Source of the DNA: Bifidobacterium pseudolongum subsp. globosum
GTDB taxonomy: Bacteria; Actinomycetota; Actinomycetes; Actinomycetales; Bifidobacteriaceae
Assembly: GCF_000741295.1 (NCBI RefSeq)
Contig: NZ_JGZG01000005.1
Location: 186,001-250,000 of the forward strand
DNA: 64,000 bases
Direction: 5' to 3'
Numbering within the stretch: the first letter of the stretch is position 1; the number at the start of each line of letters is the position of its first letter. The position numbers and the translations under genes are program-made. The notes under the pieces were generated by a model. That model worked only from the letters and a program-made list of their open reading frames with translations. It ran no database searches and was not told where the DNA came from. Shown here piece after piece: positions 47,932 to 61,816 of this stretch.

Positions 47932-48527
47932 CGGTTGAGCAGATTCGAGATCGGCTTGTAGATGAGGAAGGTGATGACGCCGTGCAGTATGAACTTGATC
48001 AGGTTGAACGGCAGCAGGATCGGCACGATCATCTTGGCCACCGCGGCCATCGACATGTGCGCATAGAGCGGCGTGATGAACAGGTTGCCGATGACCGCGG
48101 CCACGATCGCGCACAGCGCGCCCACCACGATGCCCGCGAGGGCGCCCTTGCGCGAGGTGTGGCGCCGGTAGATCAGCGCGGCTGGCACCGAAAGCGCCAA
48201 CGCAACGCCGATCGCCATGATCGAGCCCCACGGATTGGTGAAGATGTGCGGCAGGAATCCGAGCACGCTCACGATCGCGGCCGCGGAGGGGCCGTACGCG
48301 AAGCCGGCCACAAGGCAGACAATGCCCGACGGGTCGTATTTGAGCCACGGGGCTGCCGGCATGAGCGGGAACTCAAGGAAGCTGACGGCCATCGCGAGCG
48401 CCACGAACAGCGCATACATGGCGATGCGCTTGGTGGACCAGCGGCCTTGGTCGCCGGCTCCGGTCGTGTGCGCGTCGTCTGGACGGCGGCCGCGAGTGGT
48501 GGATGAGGATATAGTGGACTTGCCCAT
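47928..48527 (-). CDS. ribU: Riboflavin ECF transporter S component RibU
   Basis: A 199-aa membrane protein with six hydrophobic helices after a polar N-terminus of about 35 residues. RibU-like motifs are FVALAMAVSFLEFPLMPAAPWLKYDPSGIVCLVAGFAYGP and FITPLYAHMSM; each is recognisable by its EFP and DPSG parts. CAGGAG precedes ATG 48527. An FMN riboswitch immediately upstream supports riboflavin as substrate. The stop overlaps the fused ECF gene. Confidence 0.93.
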   Translation of the reverse strand: MGKSTISSSTTRGRRPDDAHTTGAGDQGRWSTKRIAMYALFVALAMAVSFLEFPLMPAAPWLKYDPSGIVCLVAGFAYGPSAAAIVSVLGFLPHIFTNPWGSIMAIGVALALSVPAALIYRRHTSRKGALAGIVVGALCAIVAAVIGNLFITPLYAHMSMAAVAKMIVPILLPFNLIKFILHGVITFLIYKPISNLLNR

Positions 48528-48542
48528 AGGGGTTCTCCTGTT

Positions 48543-48679
48543 TCTTCCATCCGGACTATGACCGTTGGCTCTGGACTCCGACCAGATCCACCGCTGCATG
48601 CGGGTTGCGGGCTCCGCCTTGATCCGCCCTGGGGCGTATGGCGCTACCGCCAGTAAGGAATTGCACCTTCCCTGAAACT
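48543..48679 (-). promoter_or_regulatory. FMN riboswitch (RFN element)
   Basis: On the minus strand the conserved pieces appear in order: GGGAAGGTGCAATTCC, TACTGGCGGTA, a variable stem, GGATCTGGTCG, AGTCCAGAGCCAACGGT and CATAGTCCGGATGGAAGA. The aptamer ends about 5 nt before the ribosome site (CAGGAG) of ribU, suggesting translational control by FMN. Confidence 0.95.
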
Positions 48680-48940
48680 TAGCAGCACCATCTATACGCC
48701 ATCCACACGATAAACGGACGTTTCGATGGTGGCCGTCTGTGGCAAACGACATCAATCCGGGGCTATCATGGAGTGTGCTACACGGCAGTACGAGTGGGAA
48801 CAATCGTTTCCAGAAAAATGCGTCCATTATGTGAACACTCGCACTGAGGTGCAATATTTAACCATTGAACTAATATATGATGTGAATGACGGCTTGAAGA
48901 CGTGCCGTTGTGACGCGCACAAACAACAGGAGAGGTTGCG
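48680..48940. other. Divergent promoter region of ribU and ppgK
   Basis: A 260-nt AT-richer stretch with no gene. TATGAT (48876-48881) is a candidate -10 for ppgK. No clear -35 and no operator was recognised. Confidence 0.4.
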
Positions 48941-49711
48941 ATGATTGAGACCGCACAGGCATTCGGCGTAGACATCGGGGGATCCGGCATCAAGGCCGCC
49001 CCGGTCAATCTGGAGAAGGGCGAGTTCGCGCAGCCGCGCCTGAAGATCCTCACCCCGGAGCATTCCACCCCCAAGGCCGTGGGAGACATCGTGCGCCAGC
49101 AGCTCGAGCATTTCGAAGTGCCCGATGATGTGCCGGTCGGCATCGCGTTCCCTGCCCCGATCCACCCGGGCAAGAAGCTCGACTTCATGGCCAACCTTGA
49201 CCAGTCGTGGATCGGCGTGGACGTGACCGAGGTCTTCTCCGAGGCGTGCGGACGCCCGGTGACCGTGGTGAACGACGCCGACGCCGCAGGCCTCGCCGAA
49301 CAGCAGTTCGGTGCCGCCAAGGGCCAGGAGGGCCTTGTCATCGCCACCACGCTCGGCACCGGCATCGGCACTGCGCTCATCTACGACGGCGTGCTGATCC
49401 CGAACACCGAACTCGGCCACATCCAGCTGCCGAAGGGCAAGGGCGACGCCGAGAAGTACGCGGCCTCGTCGGTGCGTGAGAAGCTCGACATGGGCTACAA
49501 GAAGTGGGCCAAGCGCCTGACCAAGTACTACAGCCTCATGGAGCTCTACTTCAGCCCGGAGCTGTTCGTGGTCGGCGGCGGCGTGAGCCGTGTGTCCGAA
49601 AAGTTCCTGCCGTACATCGACATCAAGACCCCGATAGTGGCGGCCACACTGCACAATGAGGCGGGCATCATCGGCGCCGCCTATTACGCGAGCGTGCAGC
49701 GGCACGACTGA
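48941..49711 (+). CDS. ppgK: Polyphosphate glucokinase (ROK family)
   Basis: A 256-aa glucokinase that phosphorylates glucose with polyphosphate (and often ATP). The phosphate motif is VDIGGSGIKAAPV; glucose-binding region VNDADAAGLAEQQFG; ATTLGTGIGTALIYDG; and ELGHIQLPKGKGDAEKYAASSVREK, which is characteristic of PpgK. ROK-type zinc Cys are absent, as usual for PpgK. GGAGAGG precedes the ATG. Confidence 0.93.
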   Translation: MIETAQAFGVDIGGSGIKAAPVNLEKGEFAQPRLKILTPEHSTPKAVGDIVRQQLEHFEVPDDVPVGIAFPAPIHPGKKLDFMANLDQSWIGVDVTEVFSEACGRPVTVVNDADAAGLAEQQFGAAKGQEGLVIATTLGTGIGTALIYDGVLIPNTELGHIQLPKGKGDAEKYAASSVREKLDMGYKKWAKRLTKYYSLMELYFSPELFVVGGGVSRVSEKFLPYIDIKTPIVAATLHNEAGIIGAAYYASVQRHD

Positions 49712-49741
49712 TCGCGGCCGGCCGGATCGAAGCTGAAAGAA

Positions 49742-49781
49742 CGAGGGGGCGTTGCGCGCATTGCCGCGCAACGCCCCCTCG
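49742..49781 (+). terminator. Terminator of ppgK
   Basis: 17-bp perfect arms (49742-49758, 49765-49781), 6-nt loop. No U-tract. It lies only 13 nt before the -10 of the next gene. Confidence 0.8.
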
Positions 49782-49793
49782 CCATGCCTGGCG

Positions 49794-49799
49794 TACAAT
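49794..49799 (+). promoter_or_regulatory. -10 for leaderless aminotransferase gene
   Basis: TACAAT lies 7 nt before the ATG at 49807, with no ribosome site. Confidence 0.55.
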
Positions 49800-49806
49800 C
49801 ACACCC

Positions 49807-50967
49807 ATGCGTTTTTCCCACCGAGTCGACATCAGCGAACCCAATCCGATCGCCCTCGCGGAGCGTGCGATGCGCGCGCGTGGCGCCACACCCATCGCGC
49901 TCAATGATTCGAACCCCACCCACCATGGGTTGGCGCCCGACCTGCTGCCCGAACTGTATGCGGCGGAACCGCGCGGACAGCGGTATGCGCGCGAGGCGCT
50001 CGCCGCATATCTGGGCGGCGTGAGCGCGGCCGACCTCTATCTGCTCAGCTCGACGTCGCAGGCCTACGCGTGGCTCATGAAACTGCTGTGCGACGCAGGC
50101 GACGCCGTACTCGCGCCGAAGCCCGGCTATCCGCTCATCGAATCGATCGCGCGCCTCGAATGCGTGGAGCCGCAGTTCTACCAGCTGCGGTTCGACGGAT
50201 CATGGACGATCGACACCGCGCAGATCGAGCAGTTGCTGCGTGACGACACCGGTCACCGCATCCGCGCGCTCATTGTGATCAACCCGAACAACCCCACCGG
50301 TTCGTACGTCAAGCCAGGCGAACGCGAACAGCTCGTCACCTTGTGCCGTGCGTACGACGTGGCGATCATCGCCGACGAGGTCTTCTTCGACTACGCCCTC
50401 GAACCGTTCGAGGGCAACCGCAGGTTCTCCGGCGAACGCGGCGTGCTGACTTTCGCACTCGACGGCTTCTCCAAGACTCTGGCCGCACCGCACGCCAAAG
50501 TCGGGTGGATTCGCGTGTCCGGCCCCGGTGACGATGTGCGCGAGGCCACGCGGCGGCTCGACGTGATCGCCGACGACTTCCTGCCGATGAGCGAACTTGT
50601 GGCACGCGCTGTGCCGCCGATGCTCGCCACGGCGCCCGACCAACTGCAGCGGGTGCGCGCACGCACGCAGGGCAATCTGCGCCGCCTGCATGAACTCCTG
50701 CGCGCCGACACGCTCGGCGTGGTCGATGTGCTGCGCGCCGAAGGCGGCTGGAACGTGCTGCTGCGGTTCCCGAGCGTGATTGATGAGAACGAGCTCGTGC
50801 TGTCGTTGATGGAGCATGCCGGCGCGAGTGGGCAGCCCGGGTATTTCTTCGACATGCCGTCGAACGGCTACCTCGCGCTCTCGCTGCTCGCCGAACCGGA
50901 GCGGTTCGCGTCGAATGTACGGCTTGTGCTCGGCGCGGTGGCACGTGCGCTCGACGTGAGCGACTGA
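49807..50967 (+). CDS. Class I/II PLP-dependent aminotransferase
   Basis: A 386-aa fold-type I enzyme. The PLP lysine is in LDGFSKTLAAPHAKVGWIRV; Asp/Tyr of the cofactor site in IIADEVFFDY; NPNNPTGSYV binds the substrate carboxylate side; the C-terminal Arg region lies near SLLAEPERF. It resembles aspartate/alanine-type transaminases; substrate unknown. The last 100 nt overlap the 3' end of the convergent ABC ATPase gene. Confidence 0.9.
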   Translation: MRFSHRVDISEPNPIALAERAMRARGATPIALNDSNPTHHGLAPDLLPELYAAEPRGQRYAREALAAYLGGVSAADLYLLSSTSQAYAWLMKLLCDAGDAVLAPKPGYPLIESIARLECVEPQFYQLRFDGSWTIDTAQIEQLLRDDTGHRIRALIVINPNNPTGSYVKPGEREQLVTLCRAYDVAIIADEVFFDYALEPFEGNRRFSGERGVLTFALDGFSKTLAAPHAKVGWIRVSGPGDDVREATRRLDVIADDFLPMSELVARAVPPMLATAPDQLQRVRARTQGNLRRLHELLRADTLGVVDVLRAEGGWNVLLRFPSVIDENELVLSLMEHAGASGQPGYFFDMPSNGYLALSLLAEPERFASNVRLVLGAVARALDVSD

Positions 50968-51749
50968 TATTTGCTGCGGATGAGCTGCGTGTAGAACGAG
51001 GCGGCACGTTGCGGTTCGCCGTCGAACACGAGATGCGTCTCGTCCATGACGATCGTACGGGTGATGCCATACGGTTCGTGCGTGGTCAACCCCACGTCGT
51101 GCGTCGAGAAGATGACCGGTGTGCCGCAGCTGAGCAGTCGGCGCGCCACATGCGCAGAACTGATCTCATCCAAGCCCTGCGTGGGCTCGTCGGCCACAAG
51201 GAGTGCGGGGGATGTGGCGCTCGCCACAGCCATCGCGAGCAGGTGCAGGCGTTCGCCATCCAGTTCCTCGTACGGCACATGCCTGACCTCAAGCAGGTCG
51301 AAGCGTTCGAGCAGTGCGCCCACGCGTGCGATGCGCTCATCGAGCGACACGCCATGGCGTTTGAGGTATTCGAGCAGCGCGGCCTCCACACTTGAGGCAC
51401 GCCGGAAATGCGATTCGACATGCGCAAGGTCCACAAGCCCCACGGCCGCCTCGATCCTGCGGCGGCCCGCACGGTGCGTGGGTTCGCGGTCCGTGCCGTC
51501 CAGATCGAAGGTGATCGATCCGCCTGTGGGAATGGCCGCGGCGCCCAACAGCCTGACGAGGGTGCTTTTGCCGGCGCCGTTGAGTCCGATGATGGCCACA
51601 TTGCCTTCACCGGGGGCGAATGTGCAGCTCGTGGGTGCCAGTCCCACGGTGCCGTCCGCGTAATGGTATGACGCATCGGCGAGCGTGATGCCCACATGGC
51701 TGGGCGCGTGGGGCGTATCGCGATGCAGCAGGGTCGAAAGGAAGTTCAT
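50868..51749 (-). CDS. Lone ABC ATPase with degenerate signature motif
   Basis: A 293-aa ABC ATPase, of the CbiO/BioM-like single-domain type. Walker A reads GLNGAGKST, Walker B LLVADEPTQGLDE and H-loop STHD. The signature LSGGQ is replaced by ELDGERLHLL. No Q-loop motif stands out. The last 27 residues are Ser/Ala/Arg-rich and are encoded antisense to the aminotransferase 3' end. TACAAT lies 8 nt before the ATG with no ribosome site. A membrane partner is not obvious, unless the large membrane protein 21 nt upstream is one. Confidence 0.82.
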   Translation of the reverse strand: MNFLSTLLHRDTPHAPSHVGITLADASYHYADGTVGLAPTSCTFAPGEGNVAIIGLNGAGKSTLVRLLGAAAIPTGGSITFDLDGTDREPTHRAGRRRIEAAVGLVDLAHVESHFRRASSVEAALLEYLKRHGVSLDERIARVGALLERFDLLEVRHVPYEELDGERLHLLAMAVASATSPALLVADEPTQGLDEISSAHVARRLLSCGTPVIFSTHDVGLTTHEPYGITRTIVMDETHLVFDGEPQRAASFYTQLIRSKYQSLTSSARATAPSTSRTFDANRSGSASSESAR

Positions 51750-51757
51750 AAGTGCCC

Positions 51758-51763
51758 ATTGTA
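51758..51763 (-). promoter_or_regulatory. -10 for leaderless ABC ATPase gene
   Basis: TACAAT on the minus strand, 8 nt before the ATG. Confidence 0.5.
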
Positions 51764-51770
51764 GGCATGC

Positions 51771-53864
51771 CTACGGCAGCAGCGTGAACCACGAGCGCAC
51801 TGCATGGTAGAGCCCCGGCTCGTTGACCACAAGCATGTCGTCGCGCCCCACCACAAAGCACGAGAGCGCCCACACCACCACGGCATAGGCCACCACGAGC
51901 GCCACGATCGCGCGCACCCACCGCCTGCCCTGCATGGCTCGTGCCGCCACCGGCAGCGCGCACAGCATGAACAACCACCCAAAATCGGCCATGTAGCGCC
52001 ATCCGAATCCACCCACAATGGAATCGAACACCAGCAGCACAACAGCCAAGGCGAGCATCGTGACCAACGTGGGCCACAATGCTCCCAGACGCCGCCGCAG
52101 GAACGGCACCGCGAACGCAAGCGCGGCGAGCGGCATGAGCACGCACAGGCCGCCGATGGACGGTTCGGTGAACGACCATGCGGGCAACGGGGTGGGGGAT
52201 ATCTCGAGGAAGGGGAACGTGCCGGTCGGGCGCAACGGCAGGAACAGGTAGTACAGGATGGTGCCCGGTACATTGCGCCATGGCGTGCGGAAGCTCGTCA
52301 TGTCGGCCACGGTGATCTGGTAGGCGTTGCCGAAATCGAACAGCGAGCCGAACCGCAACTGGTTGTATGCCAGGACCGGAACCACCACCACGGCGGCCGG
52401 TACGAGCATCCACGCGCACCAAGCCCCCAATCCGCGCCAGTCACGGGCATGGAACCATACGTACAGATGACGCCAGAACAACGGGAACGCCAGCACCGCG
52501 GTGAGCGCGAATGTGGGCCGGCACCCCAGCGTGGCGGCGATGCATGCGGCGCCCGCAGCCACGTGCGGCCACGAGAGCGTGCCGTCGCTGCGTTCGGCAC
52601 CCAGCCACAACCACAATCCCCATGCCGCCAGCAGCAGCGAGGCCGCGAATGGAATCGAATAGAAATTGGTGCGGAACCACAGGTACGGTGCGGTTGCGCC
52701 GATCAGATACGCCACACAGGCAAGCACCACAGTGGCGAGCGGCACGGCGCCGACGATGTGCTTGAGCACGCGAATCACCAACAGGCACGAACACACCGCC
52801 ATGCCGAACATGAGCAGCAGTTCGGCGCAGCGTGCGGGCAGCATCATGCCGCCGGGCACGAACCACGACGAAACCACACGGAACGGCGCGAACAGCAGCA
52901 GCGACGGCAGCACACCGAAATACGAGTACCAGTGGCCGTCGCGGAACGCGTAATCCCAGTAGACCGGCGAGACGCCCTTGTCGAACAAACGGTCGCGTTG
53001 GGCCACGTCGTACGGGTTAGCTGCCTGTGCCAACTCCTGCGGCACCGGCAGGTCGAGCCACAGCCGGCCATGCAACAGCGCATCGGCGACATGCCCATAC
53101 TGGTCAAAGTCGTAGGTGTAGCCGCCGTCGGTATGGAACCGCAACGGCGCGGCAAACCGGATGCCCCACACCACATGCCAGACCGTATAGAAGGCCAAGG
53201 GGGCGAGCGCAAGCGCGAAGAGCCACCGCTGCCGCTTGCTCGCCGTGTCCAGCCGGGTGCGCCACAGCCATGAGCCGGGCAGGAACGCTATCACCACAAG
53301 CGCCACGGCGACCATCGTGCCCACGCGCGCCCAATCGAATTCGAACGGCACGCGCACGTTGGCGCGCACGTTCTCAATCGGTACGAGCGCACCCCGGGTC
53401 TCTTCGACCCAGATTGTGGTCGTGCCCGTCGCGTCGTCGCGGATATACAGCGAGCGTGGAGCGTATGGGCTCACTGATTGTTCGGGACCGCTCACGCCAT
53501 GCGCCTCGAGGCGCATGTGTACGGTCGTGACGACGTCATCGGACCACGGCCCGGCGAGCGCCGCGTCGATCCCCCGCATAGGCGTCGGGTCCACGCGCCA
53601 ATACTCCGACGAGCCGTCCGATTGCGTGCGCAGCCACGCCGTGGTCGGGTCGGTCACCTTGAGCATCCCCTCGGCGGTGCGCTGCAGTCCAGGGCCGAGC
53701 TCATTATGCGCGGAGACAGAATCGCCGCTCGCGCCGATCGACAGCACGTAGGGCAGGTTGAACCACGCACATTCCACGAACACGACGAGGCATACGGCGA
53801 TGAGTACGCGGCGCGTCAGGCGGAGCAGACGCGCGCGGCGGGGCAGCGGTGAAGTCACGTGCAT
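51771..53864 (-). CDS. Polytopic membrane protein, GT-C-like, function unknown
   Basis: A 697-aa protein with about 12 hydrophobic helices. Helix 1 (about residues 18-38) is followed by a large extracytoplasmic loop of about 150 residues, then helices to the C-terminus. The layout, with a first loop and repeated Trp/Arg-rich helices, resembles GT-C glycosyltransferases or arabinosyl/mannosyl-transferase-like proteins, but no catalytic Asp motif is assured. ATG 53864 is chosen for its N-terminus; ATG 53915 (17 residues longer) is an alternative, and neither has a ribosome site. Confidence 0.7.
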   Translation of the reverse strand: MHVTSPLPRRARLLRLTRRVLIAVCLVVFVECAWFNLPYVLSIGASGDSVSAHNELGPGLQRTAEGMLKVTDPTTAWLRTQSDGSSEYWRVDPTPMRGIDAALAGPWSDDVVTTVHMRLEAHGVSGPEQSVSPYAPRSLYIRDDATGTTTIWVEETRGALVPIENVRANVRVPFEFDWARVGTMVAVALVVIAFLPGSWLWRTRLDTASKRQRWLFALALAPLAFYTVWHVVWGIRFAAPLRFHTDGGYTYDFDQYGHVADALLHGRLWLDLPVPQELAQAANPYDVAQRDRLFDKGVSPVYWDYAFRDGHWYSYFGVLPSLLLFAPFRVVSSWFVPGGMMLPARCAELLLMFGMAVCSCLLVIRVLKHIVGAVPLATVVLACVAYLIGATAPYLWFRTNFYSIPFAASLLLAAWGLWLWLGAERSDGTLSWPHVAAGAACIAATLGCRPTFALTAVLAFPLFWRHLYVWFHARDWRGLGAWCAWMLVPAAVVVVPVLAYNQLRFGSLFDFGNAYQITVADMTSFRTPWRNVPGTILYYLFLPLRPTGTFPFLEISPTPLPAWSFTEPSIGGLCVLMPLAALAFAVPFLRRRLGALWPTLVTMLALAVVLLVFDSIVGGFGWRYMADFGWLFMLCALPVAARAMQGRRWVRAIVALVVAYAVVVWALSCFVVGRDDMLVVNEPGLYHAVRSWFTLLP

Positions 53865-53969
53865 TATTCTATCGGCACCATCGGCATGGAGCTTTTTTGT
53901 GGCTAACTGATACATGCTTGTTAGTGCTCATTCATATGTGAATGTGGTATCGCGTTTGGTATGGATTCC

Positions 53970-54601
53970 ATGCGCACATACACGTTAGGCGAGTTTGCCC
54001 GTCTCACGGGAAAGCCACCAGCACCCTGCAACGCTGGGACCGGACGGGCGTGCTCGCCGCGCATAGAACGGTAACGAACCGACGCTACTACACACACGAC
54101 CAATACCTATCCGTCATGGGATTGCCGCCCGAACCTGAAACGACAAGAGGCAAACGAACCGTCATCTACACGCGCGTGTCTTCCCGGGGTCGGCGCGGCG
54201 ATCTGGACAATCAGGAACGGTTCCTGCGCCAATGGGCGAACGCGCGCGGTCTTATCGTGGATGAGGTGTGGTCCGACATTGGTTCGGGCATGAACTTCAA
54301 ACGCAAGAACTTCAACCGCATCATGTACTCCGATGACCTCGAACATGTCATCATCGCCCACAAGGACCGGCTCACCCGGTTCGGCTACGACTGGTTCGAG
54401 CATTACCTGAACCGTCGCGGCGTGACCGTCACGGTCGTCAACAACGAACAATTGTCCCCGCAGGAAGAACTGGTGCAGGATCTGGTGAGCATCATCCACG
54501 TGTTCTCCGGTCGCATCCACGGTCTGCGACGTTACGCGAAGGATGTGAGGGAGGATGAAAGCCTACCGTACGGAACTCGACCCGACCCGAGCGCAGGCTA
54601 G
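53970..54601 (+). pseudogene. tnpA: IS607 TnpA serine recombinase, frameshifted
   Basis: ATG 53970 opens MRTYTLGEFARLTGK, the MerR-like HTH of IS607 TnpA. Just after the AAG at 54012-54014 one base appears to be missing; the frame that continues reads ATSTLQRWDRTGVLAAHRT and runs to 54601. The catalytic part is intact there: VIYTRVSSRGRRGDLDNQERFL (Ser in the RVSS motif). An alternative GTG at 53942 opens the downstream frame but with an unrelated N-terminus. A sequencing error is possible. Confidence 0.8.
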
Positions 54602-55673
54602 CCTCATACGACAGTACTGCGGCGTGGCCCGGTTCGCGTACAACTGGTATCTCGACTGCGCCCAAGCGTATTACAGGGAGAATGGACTGTTTCTGACGGG
54701 GTATTCGTTCTCCAAGGCGTTGAACAACTCCACTCGGCCCGACTGGTTCACCGCCGCGCCCAGCAAAGCCGTCAAACATGCCATCATGAACGCCGAGAAA
54801 GCGTTCAGACGGTTCTTCAACCATCAGGGCGGCTATCCGAGGTACAAGCGGCGGGGCAACCGGGATTCGTATTACGTGATCGGTTCCATCCATGTGCAGC
54901 GTCATCGCATTCGTCTGCCTAAGCTTGGCTGGGTGCGACTCAAGGAAAAAGGCTATATCCCCACGGGGCGGACACCGAAAAGCGCGACCGTGGGCATTGT
55001 GAACGGCCGCTGCTACGTCAGCTGCCTGTACGACATGGACAACCCACTGCCCGCGCCTGCTACCGGAGAACCGTTGGGCATGGACGTGGGATTGAAGAAC
55101 CTCGCGATCCTGTCGGACGGCACCGTGTTCGACAACGCCGACACGAGCGGACGCATACGCAAACTGGAACGGCGCAAACGGCGCCTCGAACGCTCACTCG
55201 CACGCTCACGGCGCGCGAACCAAGGCAAGGACAAGGAGCACGGATGGCATAATTACCGTAAGATTCTGTTGCGCAAACGTTGCGTCGAACAACGGTTGGC
55301 GAACATCAGAACCGAACGCATGCGTCGGGTGTGCGACGAGTTGGCGAGGCGACAGCCAAGCTCGCTGACCATCGAACACCTGAACGTGAAAGGCATGATG
55401 AAGAACCGTCACCTCGCGCCCGCCCTGCACAAGCAGGCTCTGGCGACGTTCCTTGAGCTGGTCGAACACACCTGCCACAGGCACAACATCGAACTGCGAC
55501 AAGTGGACCGCTGGTATCCGTCCAGCCGGCTCTGCCACGAATGCGGATGGAAGAACACTGGTCTGACGTTGAACATGCGCGTATGGAGATGCCCCATGTG
55601 TGGCTCACGTCATGACAGGGACGTCAACGCCGCGCTGAATCTGCGCGACGCGACCGAATATCAACTCATATAA
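54555..55673 (+). CDS. tnpB: TnpB RNA-guided nuclease of IS607 element
   Basis: A 372-aa protein. The N-terminal part (RTELDPTRAQASLIRQYCGVARFAYNWYL) is typical of TnpB/OrfB. The RuvC-like catalytic residues are Asp in GMDVGLKNLA, Glu in TIEHLNVKGMM and Asp in DRDVNAALNL. A zinc ribbon is CHECG ... CPMCG. All appear intact. TnpB proteins cut DNA guided by an omega RNA from the element's right end. GAGGATG lies upstream of ATG 54555. Confidence 0.93.
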   Translation: MKAYRTELDPTRAQASLIRQYCGVARFAYNWYLDCAQAYYRENGLFLTGYSFSKALNNSTRPDWFTAAPSKAVKHAIMNAEKAFRRFFNHQGGYPRYKRRGNRDSYYVIGSIHVQRHRIRLPKLGWVRLKEKGYIPTGRTPKSATVGIVNGRCYVSCLYDMDNPLPAPATGEPLGMDVGLKNLAILSDGTVFDNADTSGRIRKLERRKRRLERSLARSRRANQGKDKEHGWHNYRKILLRKRCVEQRLANIRTERMRRVCDELARRQPSSLTIEHLNVKGMMKNRHLAPALHKQALATFLELVEHTCHRHNIELRQVDRWYPSSRLCHECGWKNTGLTLNMRVWRCPMCGSRHDRDVNAALNLRDATEYQLI

Positions 55674-55800
55674 CCCAATCTACCGATGGTTAGTCGGGAA
55701 GTAACGCCTGCGGACTGTCACACCCACGCCAGTAGCGGACGGATGAAACAAGCCGGAACGCGAACGCGGACAGGATGAAACAGGAAATCCATCAAGAAAG
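55560..55800 (+). ncRNA. Candidate omega RNA for TnpB
   Basis: The 3' part of tnpB and the following 125 nt is where IS605/IS607 omega RNAs lie. The stretch after the stop has paired GC runs and two copies of a GGATGAAACA sequence. No covariance evidence is available; the ends are a guess. Confidence 0.4.
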
Positions 55801-55855
55801 GATTCATGTGTCGTGTCTGCACACACACAAATACAACACATGTAACAGCGCGTTG

Positions 55856-55861
55856 TACATT
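55856..55861 (+). promoter_or_regulatory. -10 for leaderless 1058-aa gene
   Basis: TACATT lies 7 nt before ATG 55869. It lies at the edge of the IS607 element. Confidence 0.45.
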
Positions 55862-55868
55862 AGAGAGC

Positions 55869-61645
<5,777 letters not shown>

Positions 61646-61682
61646 GCACAAGCCGGACACACTGCCGTCCGCCTGCGGTGTG

Positions 61683-61727
61683 GAACAATGTGGATAGCGG
61701 CGTGTCATCCACTTATCCACATTGTTC
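61683..61727. terminator. Inverted repeat with two DnaA-box-like sites after ligA
   Basis: 14-bp perfect arms (61683-61696, 61714-61727), 17-nt loop. The right arm overlaps TTATCCACA (61713-61721), an exact DnaA box; the left arm carries CTATCCACA on the minus strand (61689-61697). It lies 37 nt after the ligA stop and may act as terminator. Confidence 0.6.
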
Positions 61728-61816
61728 GCTCCAACGATTGCCCACCTGCGCGTGGTGTGCCAAGCTGCTCACGGGGCGCCACCCGGCGTGCCCGGCCCGC
61801 AGTGGAAAGGAACACC

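Larger units (their letters stand above)
53920..55800 (+). mobile_element. IS607-type insertion sequence
   Basis: Contains a serine-recombinase (tnpA) gene and tnpB in the IS607 order, overlapping by 47 nt, and separates the membrane-protein gene from the 1058-aa gene. IS607 elements have no terminal inverted repeats and leave no duplication, so the ends given are approximate. A short inverted repeat CATTCA/TGAATG lies near the left end (53929-53944). Confidence 0.85.

Noticed and set aside
45751..47961. A 736-codon open frame antisense to the fused ECF gene.
   Set aside because: All ABC motifs lie on the other strand.
45679..48850. Similar ttgtgaacact-like sequences at the end of the ECF gene and upstream of ppgK.
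   Set aside because: Only about 11 identical bases, one copy is coding; no extended repeat.
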